A stretch of 64,000 nt of DNA, taken from positions 22,807 through 86,806 of IMG/VR virus record IMGVR_UViG_3300010399_000034; one strand, given 5' to 3'. The number at the start of each line of letters is the position of its first letter. The stretch's first letter is position 1. The notes under the pieces were generated by a model that saw only the letters and a program-made list of their open reading frames with translations, was not told the origin of the DNA and made no database searches. This DNA is from a virus. This document shows, one piece after another, positions 23,773-31,789 of this stretch. Made by a program: the position numbers and the translations under genes.

Positions 23773-24408
23773 GTGCCCTGCACATACTATCCGCCCGTTG
23801 CGCCCGGACTCGGCCGACTGAGCTCGCGCTACGGCGTGCGGCCTGCGCGCCGGCCTCCACACGCGCCGACGTTCCACGCGGGGATCGACATCTCGATCCC
23901 TGGCCATCGGCCCGGCGAGGTTCCCGTCTACTCGGTCGCGGATGCGCTTGTCGAGCGTCTGCCGCTCCATACGACGCGCAGAGGCCCGTTCGACGGCTAC
24001 GGGAACGCTGTCGTCCTGAAGCACATCGGCTCGGCCGATGCGGGCTTCTGGACGTTCTATTGCCACCTGGACCACCACGCGCCGTACATGCAGCAGTTTC
24101 TCGGAACGCAGCGCGTGCTGCCTGCCGGATCGGTGGTCGGGTTCGTTGGTAACACGACGAACGACAAGTTTCCGGGGATGCACTGGCACCTCCATTTCGA
24201 GGTGCGTCACGCGACGCGTGCAGGCGCCTCGCCGCTCCCGGGACCGTATCAGGTCTACAACGACGACCCGCAAGCGTGGTTGGCACAGCGCGGGATCACG
24301 TTCTCCGGCGCGAATATCGTGGTCGACGGGCAACGCGCATGCGTTCCTGTCTACGCGCTCTCGGACGCGTTGGTACGTCAAGCGCTCCTCGTGGGAGGTA
24401 ACGCGTGA
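23773..24408 (+). CDS. M23/LytM zinc endopeptidase
   Basis: About 211 residues. The zinc site of M23 peptidases is complete: His35-x3-Asp39 (HAGID) and HLH (HWHLHFE), with the supporting YSVADALVERL, GYGNAVVLKH and VVGFVGNT strands. Such enzymes cut peptidoglycan cross-bridges; in a phage they serve in lysis or entry. The start is uncertain: GTG 23773 has GAGG too close, and TTG 23758 is also possible. The C-terminal 40 residues carry VYALSDALVRQALLVGGNA. Confidence 0.8.
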   Translation: MPCTYYPPVAPGLGRLSSRYGVRPARRPPHAPTFHAGIDISIPGHRPGEVPVYSVADALVERLPLHTTRRGPFDGYGNAVVLKHIGSADAGFWTFYCHLDHHAPYMQQFLGTQRVLPAGSVVGFVGNTTNDKFPGMHWHLHFEVRHATRAGASPLPGPYQVYNDDPQAWLAQRGITFSGANIVVDGQRACVPVYALSDALVRQALLVGGNA

Positions 24409-24545
24409 ATCCCGAATACGAGCCCGTGATGGACGATCCGGATCTCGCCGTCAGCTTCGACTGGAAGGTGTTCGGTCTCGCGCTCGTTGGGGGCGTGAGC
24501 GTGCTCGGCCTCGGTTACGGATTGTGGCTCGCTTTCCGGAGGTAA
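24405..24545 (+). CDS. 46-residue single-span membrane protein
   Basis: GTG start in a GTGA overlap with the M23 peptidase. Polar N-terminus (MNPEYEPVMDDPDLAVS), then one membrane span (VFGLALVGGVSVLGLGYGLW) and a basic end (AFRR). Position next to a cell-wall hydrolase fits a holin-like or membrane-anchoring partner. Similar in design to the peptide at 62663-62806. Confidence 0.6.
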   Translation: MNPEYEPVMDDPDLAVSFDWKVFGLALVGGVSVLGLGYGLWLAFRR

Positions 24546-24548
24546 CCC

Positions 24549-24824
24549 GTGAGCGAACGAGCGAAGGCGATGATCGAGCTCGTAGAGCGCGACTCGTGGG
24601 ACGATCTCGATCCGGCAGAGCGCGCCGTGTTCGGCGAATGGCTGCGCGAGATCGTCTACAACCCGACGACAGGCAAGATGGAGCAGCACCTCGCCGAGGG
24701 ACACGACCTCTATCTGCTGCTGCGCTCCGCGTGGCGGAAGTGGACGCGCAAGGTACGCACCTCGAGCTCGCAAACGTTCCAGTCGATCAAGGACACGCCG
24801 AAGCTGCCTGACGACGAGAAGTGA
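24549..24824 (+). CDS. Hypothetical protein, 91 residues
   Basis: GTG start with a GGAGG site. Contains PTTGKMEQHLAEGHDLYLLL and basic KWTRKVRT. Helical; function unknown. Confidence 0.5.
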   Translation: MSERAKAMIELVERDSWDDLDPAERAVFGEWLREIVYNPTTGKMEQHLAEGHDLYLLLRSAWRKWTRKVRTSSSQTFQSIKDTPKLPDDEK

Positions 24825-24831
24825 GCGTTGC

Positions 24832-25056
24832 GTGAAGCCGCGCTTCCTATTTCGCAGCGCACGACGTGCGAAGGACAGCTCGCCAACGGTGCGGATCAAC
24901 CTGACGAATACGAAGCTCGAAGCCGCGGATAAACTGGCGCTTCGGATCGCCGACTACTTCAACGCGCCACCGGATTCGGCTGAACGTGCAATCGCACGTG
25001 ACCGCGTGCTTCTCGCACTCGAGAACTATCACGAGCTCCGCCGAACGCCCGGCTAG
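24832..25056 (+). CDS. Small protein with LEAADKLA motif
   Basis: 74 residues, GTG start. KLEAADKLALRIADYFNAP and VLLALENYHEL match the pattern in the proteins at 10364-10729 and 29464-29739. Basic N-terminus. Its TAG stop and that of the convergent gene share the bases CTAG at 25053-25056. Confidence 0.55.
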   Translation: MKPRFLFRSARRAKDSSPTVRINLTNTKLEAADKLALRIADYFNAPPDSAERAIARDRVLLALENYHELRRTPG

Positions 25057-25889
25057 AGCACGACGAACGGGCGGATCTCGTCGATCACTTCGAGCGCGTA
25101 CGCGTGCTTGAAGCGAAAGAAGTGTTTGCCCGCCCAGAAGCGGATGTGGTTACAGCCCACGCCAGTCGCGCTCGCGATCGCCTTCATCATCGCGTCGTGC
25201 GGTGGCAGGTTGGTGAAGCGCTGATGGTAAGCTGCGTGCCCCGAGACGATGCGCTGCTTCGGGAAGCGCTCGCGCGCGAGAAGGATCGATTCACGCGGGT
25301 AGCGATCGGGGCCGAGCGGCCCGAACGCTGGGACCGCCTGCCCGTCGTGCGATGCGACCGCGTAGTTCTGTGAGACGAGCACATCGGCGAGCTTCACGAG
25401 CTCGGCCGCGCTGGAATAGGCGCTCGGGAAGACGGTGACCTCGGTGCGCACGCCCGGCTTTCGTAGAACGCGCATCGTGTCCGCCGCCGCTTCGCCGAGC
25501 GTCGCGTAGCCGACCAGAAACTTCTTCGCCCATTTGCCGGCGGGTTCCGCATCGGCCTCGATTGCGATCGGCTTGAGCGCGTCGGCAAGCTCCATGATCT
25601 TCGCCTCGAGCTCGGCGATCGGATGCTTCTGCGCGGGTGTCCACACCGTCATGATCCGATCGTGCGCCGGGAACGCAGCGAAGAACTCTTTCAACTGTGC
25701 GGCGCTCCAACGCGCGTCCTTGATCCCTGGCTTGGGCCCGTCGACCATGACGGCGAGCTCGCGGAACGGGAGCGCGTGGATCGCGTCGATGTACGCCGGC
25801 TTGAGGACGTCGTGCGGAGGATCATCGATCCAAACTCCGAGCTTCAACGGACCGCACTGCACGAGCGCCTCTTTCAACACGCCGTCCAT
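25053..25889 (-). CDS. TIM-barrel-like hydrolase candidate
   Basis: 278 residues. Strands such as KLGVWIDDPPHDVL, ELAVMVDGPKPG, AIEADAEPAGKW and VLVSQNYAVASHDG are spaced as in a (beta/alpha)8 barrel, with acidic residues at strand ends. The family resembles phage-borne glycosidase-like proteins; not confidently assigned. It lies beside the SGNH esterase, the peptidase and other cell-wall genes, so a role in envelope degradation is plausible. Confidence 0.4.
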   Translation of the reverse strand: MDGVLKEALVQCGPLKLGVWIDDPPHDVLKPAYIDAIHALPFRELAVMVDGPKPGIKDARWSAAQLKEFFAAFPAHDRIMTVWTPAQKHPIAELEAKIMELADALKPIAIEADAEPAGKWAKKFLVGYATLGEAAADTMRVLRKPGVRTEVTVFPSAYSSAAELVKLADVLVSQNYAVASHDGQAVPAFGPLGPDRYPRESILLARERFPKQRIVSGHAAYHQRFTNLPPHDAMMKAIASATGVGCNHIRFWAGKHFFRFKHAYALEVIDEIRPFVVL

Positions 25890-26125
25890 GCCCCGCTCTC
25901 GTCTTTCTGGAGGACGACTTCGTAGCGTCCACCTACCGCAGCGTCTTCGACAACGAAAGCCACATGCGCGCAATCGACGTGGCCGTCTGGGCAGCTCTCC
26001 GCGCTGCCGAACTCGTTGCAGTACAAAGTCGCCAGCCGGACCAACGCCTCGTTGAGCGCTTCGTCCGTGTGAAGACTACGAGCTAGGGCCTGCCGTGGGT
26101 ACTCTTCAGCAAACCAGATGCGCAT
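25874..26125 (-). CDS. Hypothetical protein, 83 residues
   Basis: Start at the ATG of a TGATG junction with the SGNH gene. Contains EYPRQALARSLH, CNEFGSAESC and AHVAFVVEDAAVGG. Function unknown. Confidence 0.45.
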   Translation of the reverse strand: MRIWFAEEYPRQALARSLHTDEALNEALVRLATLYCNEFGSAESCPDGHVDCAHVAFVVEDAAVGGRYEVVLQKDESGAWTAC

Positions 26126-26742
26126 CACCGCCTCCAGATCATCCAGCCGAGCCAGCCGAGCATGCCCACGATGCCGACCGTGCCGATGATCGCAGCGACG
26201 CGGCTCGGCGGATCGGTTGGAAGAAGGTGAACGCCGAAGATCTGCTGCTCGAGACGACGAGCCCACGTGCGGCTTCCTTCGCGCGTGAAGTGCACGCCGT
26301 CTTGTGTGTGCGGAAGATCGGCAGTCATCGCACCGCCGTCGATCCAGTCGAAGCCGAGCTGTCCGCTCATCACACGCTGCTGCGCGTCGACTTCGCGCTT
26401 GCGCGTCTGGATCTCTGGCACGCTCGAATGCGCCGGTCCTACCCAGACGATCCGTGGCGTGCCGTACGTACGAAGCTGCGCGACGACGAGCCGGATCTTG
26501 TCGCGTAGCGCGTCGACCGGCATGTCGTTTCCGCCGAGCACGACGACGACGAAGCTCGGCCGACCTTGCACGACGTCGACCGCGGCACGTGTCGCAGCGA
26601 AGCGCGACGTGCTCCACCCGACGTTGCCGATGTAGCCGTCGAGTGCAAAGCCGTGCGCAGCGAAGAACTCGCGCAGATGCGGCTCGAGCCCCACGGCTTG
26701 CGAATCGCCGATCAACGCCCAGGTGTGTGCGACGTCGCTCAT
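26125..26742 (-). CDS. SGNH/GDSL esterase with C-terminal membrane anchor
   Basis: 205 residues. Catalytic Ser block (IGDSQAVGL), the VVLGGNDM block (Gly, Asn) and DGVHFTREG (Asp, His) give the SGNH hydrolase triad. The last 25 residues (IIGTVGIVGMLGWLGWMIW then RR) form one membrane span with a basic end. It is probably anchored in a membrane and could deacylate cell-surface glycans or peptidoglycan, which other phages use for entry or lysis. Confidence 0.75.
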   Translation of the reverse strand: MSDVAHTWALIGDSQAVGLEPHLREFFAAHGFALDGYIGNVGWSTSRFAATRAAVDVVQGRPSFVVVVLGGNDMPVDALRDKIRLVVAQLRTYGTPRIVWVGPAHSSVPEIQTRKREVDAQQRVMSGQLGFDWIDGGAMTADLPHTQDGVHFTREGSRTWARRLEQQIFGVHLLPTDPPSRVAAIIGTVGIVGMLGWLGWMIWRR

Positions 26743-26954
26743 GTTTCCTCTGGAAGCGGCAACGGAGTGAAGACTTCGTCGGCTTTGCTCAACGCCTCTC
26801 GACGCGTATCCCATAACCCGATCCGAAGAAGCGCGGCTCCGGGCGGACGCGGCTTCGGCCCGTCCACGCCGAGATGGAACGTGTTCCCGTGCTGATAAAC
26901 GAGCACGGTAAAGGGCCCATAGCTCTTTGCCTGGATCGGCTTCGTGAGCGACAT
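26739..26954 (-). CDS. Hypothetical protein, 71 residues
   Basis: ATGA-coupled to the SGNH gene. PFTVLVYQHGNTFHLGVDGP and a C-terminal helix (RREALSKADEVF) suggest a small DUF1187-like or SH3-like fold; not assigned. Confidence 0.45.
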   Translation of the reverse strand: MSLTKPIQAKSYGPFTVLVYQHGNTFHLGVDGPKPRPPGAALLRIGLWDTRREALSKADEVFTPLPLPEET

Positions 26955-26957
26955 GCT

Positions 26958-27218
26958 TCAGTCCTTCGGAGGCGGCGCGTAGCCGACGAACTTCACAGCG
27001 CCGCCACAAGCACAACGCGCATCCGTCGCCCGCCTGAAAGTCGTTCCAACGAGGATGTCCGTGACACCACCAAGCCGCGCTCCGCACTTCTCGCACTTCC
27101 AGAACGAGCCCCACTTCGCCTGGAAGGCGTCACGCTGCCGCTTCAACGCAGCACGTTGCGCAGCACGCATCTGCTCGGACAGCTCCACCACACGCGCATC
27201 GAGCTCGGCTTGATTCAT
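26958..27218 (-). CDS. Zinc-ribbon protein
   Basis: 86 residues. N-terminal helix (ELDARVVELSEQMRAAQ) and CEKCGA with CACGGA form a zinc ribbon. Function unknown. Confidence 0.5.
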   Translation of the reverse strand: MNQAELDARVVELSEQMRAAQRAALKRQRDAFQAKWGSFWKCEKCGARLGGVTDILVGTTFRRATDARCACGGAVKFVGYAPPPKD

Positions 27219-27829
27219 CGGTGCCTCCAGATGAACCAAGCTGCCGTACCGAAGACCGCGAGTCCAGCGACGAAGCCGCCAACGACGTACGGCCAGGTGC
27301 TCGGTCCGAGCGCGACGTAGTTGTTCGGCCAGCGCGCCGATTCGGGCGTGATGATGTAGCAGCAGCCAACGAGCTGCGAGCCAGGATGCGCGGCAACGTA
27401 TTCCCGCGCACGATCGCCGACGGCGAAGTTGACCACGCGAGGAACAGGATTGGCGAGCGATCCCTTGCTCAGTGCAGCAATCGCCGCCTTCACGTCGGCG
27501 CTGAACGTCGCCGGATCGCGCGAGCTCATCTCTTCGCGTCGATCGAGCAGACGCTCGGCACAGTCCGGAGTGCCGTAGCCGCTTCCACCCGTCGCGCACT
27601 TGTCCCCGCCACGCATCCATCGCGGATTGACCGGCTGGCTGAACGCGCGAACGAAGCTCGTCAGCGTCGGAAATGTGTGCCTGAACGCGGGCAGCGAGAA
27701 GCGCTGAAGCATCGCCCAGATGACGGCTCGCGGGTCGCCCCCTTCGCCCTGCGCCGCACGACCGAGCCAGAGGAGATCTTCCGCTGTGATCTCGTAGTCC
27801 TTCTTCCCGTCGATGTAGAGCGCCGTCAC
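27215..27829 (-). CDS. SleB-like hydrolase candidate with C-terminal anchor
   Basis: 204 residues, GTG start. AEDLLWLGRAAQGEGGDPR and AVIWAMLQRFSL resemble the N-terminal part of SleB/CwlJ-type cell-wall hydrolases (Glu-x-Gly-Glu, repeated Ala, then LNR-like); the match is partial. The C-terminal 22 residues (YVVGGFVAGLAVFGTAAWFI and WRHR) form a membrane anchor with a basic tail, as in the SGNH protein. Likely an envelope-active phage enzyme. Confidence 0.45.
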   Translation of the reverse strand: MTALYIDGKKDYEITAEDLLWLGRAAQGEGGDPRAVIWAMLQRFSLPAFRHTFPTLTSFVRAFSQPVNPRWMRGGDKCATGGSGYGTPDCAERLLDRREEMSSRDPATFSADVKAAIAALSKGSLANPVPRVVNFAVGDRAREYVAAHPGSQLVGCCYIITPESARWPNNYVALGPSTWPYVVGGFVAGLAVFGTAAWFIWRHR

Positions 27830-27887
27830 GCCTACAGAGTACGACGAGGCCGGAAAAGAGGCTACCTGACGCTAGCGCGAAGGAACG

Positions 27888-27916
27888 CGGAGCAGCCGAC
27901 TTGATCAGTTGCTCCG
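27888..27916 (-). terminator. Possible terminator after the cytochrome gene
   Basis: CGGAGCA (27888-27894) and TGCTCCG (27910-27916) form a 7-bp stem with a 15-base loop, just downstream of the stop at 27926. The T tract is weak (CGTTCCTTC). Confidence 0.4.
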
Positions 27917-27925
27917 CTCGATGGC

Positions 27926-29410
27926 TCAGAGATGCGACTCGAGAATGTACGCAGTGATGTCGTCGACATCGCCAGGAGAGAGGATGAACGCCTCCCAGTT
28001 CGGATCGCCGAAGGCACGCAGTGCGAGCGCGACTTGTTCGCTGCCGACCGCCACCGCGTCGACCTGATCGTGCACGGTCGCTTCCACATTGTCGTGCAAG
28101 AAGCGCTGCCGATGCGAGACGCCGCGCAGGGTCGCGATCATGAACTGTGGAAGCGCAACGCCTGGCGACAAGCCGCACGAGGCGGGGACCTCGCCACACG
28201 GATCCCCGGTGCGCAGCGGACGCCCCGGATCATGCGCGTGGATAACGAACTCACCTGCGGGCGTCGCGAAGCGGTACGTGCGGAAGGGCAGCTCGGCCGT
28301 CGGTTGCAGCCCGCCCATCGCCGACGTGCGGTGAAGGCAGACTAGGCCGACGCCCGGGTAGTCGATAGGACCCTCCATGTCGACGTACGGCGCGCAGGTC
28401 CCGCTCGGACCAGGGGGCTGTCCGTTCGAACACGGGCATCCACCAGACGGGAGCGGCGGATACGGCGGCTGAAGCGGGTTGAACGGTGAAGTACGCATCA
28501 TCATCGGACCGCCGTGGCAGCTCGCGCAGAAGCCACGATGCGCCATGTCCGTGCTCAACATGGGTTGCTCGATCAAGAACTCGCGACCGCGCAGACACGC
28601 TGCCGTCGCGTGCGGAGGGCACTCCGGCGGACCGGGCTCCGCGCCACCACGCGCCATCTCCGCGAGCTCGGGCGAGCTGAAGAGCGAACGCTGGAAGTTC
28701 GCGATGTCCGTTCGCTGCTGAGCGGTGAACGGGATCGTCGGCTGGAAGTGATCGTTGAGCGCGCTCCCAGCTTGATGCGCAAGCTCGAGCTCCCGCCCAT
28801 CCCACATGATCCCGCCTCCGCGGTGATAGCCGAGCGGCGCGGTGCCGGGCTCCTTGAGCGCGACATTCAAGACGTGCGGTGAGGAGCGCCGTACGATCAC
28901 CTGGATACGGCCGTCGGGCAGCATGGTGATGTCGGGGTCGGTCCCGAGCTCGTCCACCGTAACGTTCGGCGGCAGGATGACCGGGATGCGGATGAGCGCG
29001 TGATCACGCAACACCGAGAAGTCGGCGCCCACGCCATCGTTCGAATCGATCGACCTGAAGAGTGGGTCCGTCGGGTCGACTGCAAAGACGGCTTGCGCAA
29101 ACTCGTCGCTCAGATCGAACGTCGCGTGCTCCTGGACGAAGTGTGCCCCAGTCAACGCAGCGAGAAGCGGCGGCTGCCCTTCCATGATCCCGGTTCGATA
29201 ACCGATGTTGAATGCACGCTCGACGGTCGTATGACACGACGCGCACGCGCGTCCATTCGTCCCGGGAGGCGAGTTATTGAAGAGCGCCCGTCCTCTCGCG
29301 ATGCTCGCCAGCATCGACAGGTCGAGATCAGCCTCCGTACGATCGACAGGACCCGGATCCGCACAACCGCAAATCAACGCAGCTACTAGTGTCAACAAGA
29401 CTTGTCGCAT
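27926..29410 (-). CDS. Di-haem cytochrome c-like lipoprotein
   Basis: 494 residues. Signal MRQVLLTLVAALICGC ends in a lipobox. Two haem-binding motifs are visible, CASCHTT (about residue 57) and CASCHGG (about residue 290), in a long protein rich in PP-GG segments, with HDP and methionine-rich stretches (GGPMMMRTS). This resembles MauG/cytochrome c peroxidase-type or electron-transfer cytochromes of GC-rich bacteria. Both haem cysteines and His are present. It would need host cytochrome c maturation and be anchored on the outer face of a membrane. RBS AAGGAGAG precedes the ATG; it sits in a phage gene run, with no redox neighbours. Confidence 0.75.
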   Translation of the reverse strand: MRQVLLTLVAALICGCADPGPVDRTEADLDLSMLASIARGRALFNNSPPGTNGRACASCHTTVERAFNIGYRTGIMEGQPPLLAALTGAHFVQEHATFDLSDEFAQAVFAVDPTDPLFRSIDSNDGVGADFSVLRDHALIRIPVILPPNVTVDELGTDPDITMLPDGRIQVIVRRSSPHVLNVALKEPGTAPLGYHRGGGIMWDGRELELAHQAGSALNDHFQPTIPFTAQQRTDIANFQRSLFSSPELAEMARGGAEPGPPECPPHATAACLRGREFLIEQPMLSTDMAHRGFCASCHGGPMMMRTSPFNPLQPPYPPLPSGGCPCSNGQPPGPSGTCAPYVDMEGPIDYPGVGLVCLHRTSAMGGLQPTAELPFRTYRFATPAGEFVIHAHDPGRPLRTGDPCGEVPASCGLSPGVALPQFMIATLRGVSHRQRFLHDNVEATVHDQVDAVAVGSEQVALALRAFGDPNWEAFILSPGDVDDITAYILESHL

Positions 29411-29463
29411 GTTCTCTCCTTTGCGCGCCCAGTATGACGCACAGCTCCTATACCGTGGAGTCG

Positions 29464-29739
29464 TTACTTCACACGCACTGCGCGGTAGGCGCGGAGTGCG
29501 CGGTCGACCTCGCCGCCTGATTCGACGTGTGCACCCGGCCGAGTCGCCACCGCATCCGCGAGAGCGTCGGCGGCCTCGAGCTGCGCCAGAAACGCTGCGA
29601 TCGCCGCCCGCTGTGTTGAAAGTCCGATGCGCGCATCATGGAGCTTGCGCTCAGCCGCGTTCGCGTCTTCATTCGCCTGCGTCAGCGCGCAGTCACGGCA
29701 GTGGTTGCGTGCGTCGACTCCGTGCTCGCAGTTGTCCAT
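29464..29739 (-). CDS. Small protein with LEAADALADAV motif and Cys/His N-terminus
   Basis: 91 residues. CEHGVDARNHCRDC at the N-terminus may bind zinc, followed by a coiled coil and QLEAADALADAV, the motif shared with two other small proteins. Function unknown. Confidence 0.5.
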   Translation of the reverse strand: MDNCEHGVDARNHCRDCALTQANEDANAAERKLHDARIGLSTQRAAIAAFLAQLEAADALADAVATRPGAHVESGGEVDRALRAYRAVRVK

Positions 29740-30167
29740 CAGCCCATCTCTCCATTCAGCTTCGCGCGGAGGGCTTCGAGTGCATCGTCAAGCTCCAGCC
29801 TGGCCATCGACGCGTCGCGGCGGCCATCGCGCACCTCCACCGCCGCCCGCACGACGGCGACGATCTCAGCGTGAGCTCTCTCGTAAGCGCCTCGAGCGAT
29901 GGCCTGATGAAAAACGTCGGCCATCGTGCCGGTGCTCGACAGTCCGGCGAGCCAACACGCAATCGGATCAGGCATGGGACCAGCGGACTCGACGTGACTC
30001 GCTTTGACGGCAAGGCCCGCAACATCCACGCGCGGTCCGTAGCACACGGCAGCGATTGACTCGGCGCGTACGCAGCGACACGGGTGTGTGGCGCTGACGT
30101 CGGAAACGAAGCCGCGTCCGCAACACCACAAGCACTTGCTATCGACCGTGAGGATGTGGCGTGTCAT
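29739..30167 (-). CDS. Zinc-motif protein, 142 residues
   Basis: CLWCCGRGF and CRC near the N-terminus form a possible zinc site; C-terminal half is helical and Ala/Glu-rich. The stop and the neighbouring start overlap. Function unknown. Confidence 0.5.
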   Translation of the reverse strand: MTRHILTVDSKCLWCCGRGFVSDVSATHPCRCVRAESIAAVCYGPRVDVAGLAVKASHVESAGPMPDPIACWLAGLSSTGTMADVFHQAIARGAYERAHAEIVAVVRAAVEVRDGRRDASMARLELDDALEALRAKLNGEMG

Positions 30168-30652
30168 CCGTACGCCCCGCTGAGCCAGACATCGAGCTCA
30201 GGCTCTACGAGCACGAAGCGATCGTCGAGATGGCGCTCGAGGATTGGAAGCACGTCGGCCTTGCGAAGACGCCCATTGCCGCAGCCAACGAGCGGCAGAG
30301 CGACAGAGGAGCCGTCCAGCGTGAGCGCCGCGAGCTGGCGCGCCGAGCGTTCGATGAGCTCGAGCGAGCTGTCCTGCCGCCACGACAAGAACGGAAACTG
30401 CGTGACGAGTGGCTTAGTCGGGAAGAAGATCATGTCGGATACGCCAATCGTCACAGGCGTCTCTTCGCCGCCACGCATGCACTCGCGCCCCCACCACGTC
30501 TCGTAATCGTACGAGCCCAAATCGCAGAGCTGCTTCGCGATGCCGCGGCCCATGACGGCCTTGCCGTTGCGGCGCCACCCGATGTTGACCGGGATCACGC
30601 GGTACTTGCAGCCGTGCTCTTCCGCCCAGAGATCGCTGTAGACGTGCCGCAT
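30164..30652 (-). CDS. Macrodomain protein (ADP-ribose binding)
   Basis: 162 residues; the ATG at 30652 is in a TGATG junction. NGKAVMGRGIAKQL matches the macrodomain block N-x-x-GxMG-x-GIA-x-Q and LPLVGCGNGRLRKADVLPIL matches the P-x-GCG-x-GGL block of DarG/TARG1-like macrodomains. Such domains bind or remove ADP-ribose from proteins, DNA or small molecules. In a phage it could blunt ADP-ribosylation-based host defence (known from DarTG systems). No DarT gene is seen nearby, so it is not an intact DarTG pair. Confidence 0.78.
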   Translation of the reverse strand: MRHVYSDLWAEEHGCKYRVIPVNIGWRRNGKAVMGRGIAKQLCDLGSYDYETWWGRECMRGGEETPVTIGVSDMIFFPTKPLVTQFPFLSWRQDSSLELIERSARQLAALTLDGSSVALPLVGCGNGRLRKADVLPILERHLDDRFVLVEPELDVWLSGAYG

Positions 30653-30846
30653 CACTTCGGCTCGACGCACGGCTCGAACCGCTTCTCGAACACGTCTTGT
30701 CGAATCTTCGTCTTCCGTTGCGTTCCGACGCGCGCCACAACGACGTAGCGCTGACTCGCACGTTCGTGTCTGAAGCCGACAACCTTGACGATTCTGTGTT
30801 CGCGCTTGTCCTTGTCGCGATACAGCTGTCCAACCTCGATCTTCAT
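30652..30846 (-). CDS. Small SH3-like protein
   Basis: 64 residues. MKIEVGQLYRDKDKREHRI, then VVVARVGTQRK, fits a small beta-barrel. RBS is weak. Coupled to the macrodomain gene. Confidence 0.45.
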   Translation of the reverse strand: MKIEVGQLYRDKDKREHRIVKVVGFRHERASQRYVVVARVGTQRKTKIRQDVFEKRFEPCVEPK

Positions 30847-30880
30847 CGCGGCACCGCCCTTCCAACGCCGCTTACAATAC

Positions 30881-30925
30881 GAGAAAGGAAGAGGCCCGTC
30901 CAGCATTGTTTACTGTGCGGGCCTC
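30881..30925 (-). terminator. Rho-independent terminator
   Basis: GAGGCCCG (30891-30898) and CGGGCCTC (30918-30925) give an 8-bp GC stem; the - strand continues TTCCTTTCTC. It ends the upstream - strand genes. The loop has CAATGCTG, as in the terminator at 55335. Confidence 0.6.
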
Positions 30926-30967
30926 ACAGCGGGATCGAGCACGCTCGTCCCGGCCAAGTCAGTGGCT

Positions 30968-30986
30968 TGGAGCTATGGCTTTGGGG
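30968..30986 (+). repeat. Copy 3 of 19-base repeat GGAGCTATGGCTTTGGGGG
   Basis: Exact 19-base copy, followed directly by GTCTTGCAAGACTAGCGC (30987-31004), an inverted version of the motif at 7876-7893. Confidence 0.6.
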
Positions 30987-31005
30987 GTCTTGCAAGACTA
31001 GCGCA

Positions 31006-31584
31006 TCAAGACGGGTCTGCCAACGCGTATCCCGTGTTCAACGTTCCGCGGCAAACGAGCGGCACGAGTCCGTGCGCGAGCGCGTTCGCGTGATCCTCCG
31101 CCGAGCCCCATGTGAATACTGCGCCGTCACAGGGCTCGAGCCGAAGTCGCCCAGTGACAAGCCGAAGCGAAACAGTACGGATCTGCTGCCAGCGACGCGT
31201 GAAGCGGCCCCACTCGAGATCTTCAGGCCAGCCTTCCGGCTGTGTGTCGTTGTCCTGCAAGTAGCGACTGTACCTACAGTTGCCTTGTGCTTCTTGTTCG
31301 CTCATCGGCCGATCGGTGAGCACGCACGACGAGTGCGCACGAAGCCACGCGAGTCGACTCTCGTCGGTGCGCGCTCTGTTTCGCGCGGCCTGCCAGATGA
31401 GGGCACAATCCTCTGGAGCTGCCGCAGAGAGGCTCGCCTCGTTCACGCATACGCGGCTCACTGCCAACGCAAGCTCGCGTTGCACTTCGTCTTGCGCATG
31501 CCCGTGCGGCGGTGATACGCAGAGACAGAGCTGCGGGACGATCAATGCAACGAGCAGCCAGAACCCGACTTCGAGCTTTTCCAT
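31006..31584 (-). CDS. Secreted protein, possible cell-wall hydrolase
   Basis: 192 residues. RBS GGAGGG before the ATG. N-terminal hydrophobic segment (FWLLVALIVPQLCLCV) is a signal peptide or anchor. The mature part has SRVCVNEASLSAAAPEDCAL and a C-terminal CDGAVFTWGSAEDHANAL block, which recalls SleB-like proteins without clear catalytic residues. Probably exported; function uncertain. Confidence 0.45.
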   Translation of the reverse strand: MEKLEVGFWLLVALIVPQLCLCVSPPHGHAQDEVQRELALAVSRVCVNEASLSAAAPEDCALIWQAARNRARTDESRLAWLRAHSSCVLTDRPMSEQEAQGNCRYSRYLQDNDTQPEGWPEDLEWGRFTRRWQQIRTVSLRLVTGRLRLEPCDGAVFTWGSAEDHANALAHGLVPLVCRGTLNTGYALADPS

Positions 31585-31627
31585 ACAACCCTCCAACCCG
31601 CCGTCGTAGGCGAATAGACGAGGGCGG

Positions 31628-31789
31628 TCAAGCTCGGCGACGTCGGGCGCGATCGCGATTCACGGTGGCGGCTGCGATTCGCTTACAGACGATCGCGGCT
31701 TTCTTCGTGCGGCGACGAGCGCGCTTACAAGACACGAGGATGTGCTTGTATTTGCGCTCGTCTTTTGCCGTCCACGAGCCGCGAGGCAT
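31628..31789 (-). CDS. Small basic protein (MPRGSW type)
   Basis: 53 residues; TGATG start. MPRGSWTAKDERKYKHILVS and a C-terminal ATVNRDRARRRRA match a short family annotated in plasmids and phages as stabilisation-type proteins. Very basic. Function not established. Confidence 0.55.
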   Translation of the reverse strand: MPRGSWTAKDERKYKHILVSCKRARRRTKKAAIVCKRIAAATVNRDRARRRRA

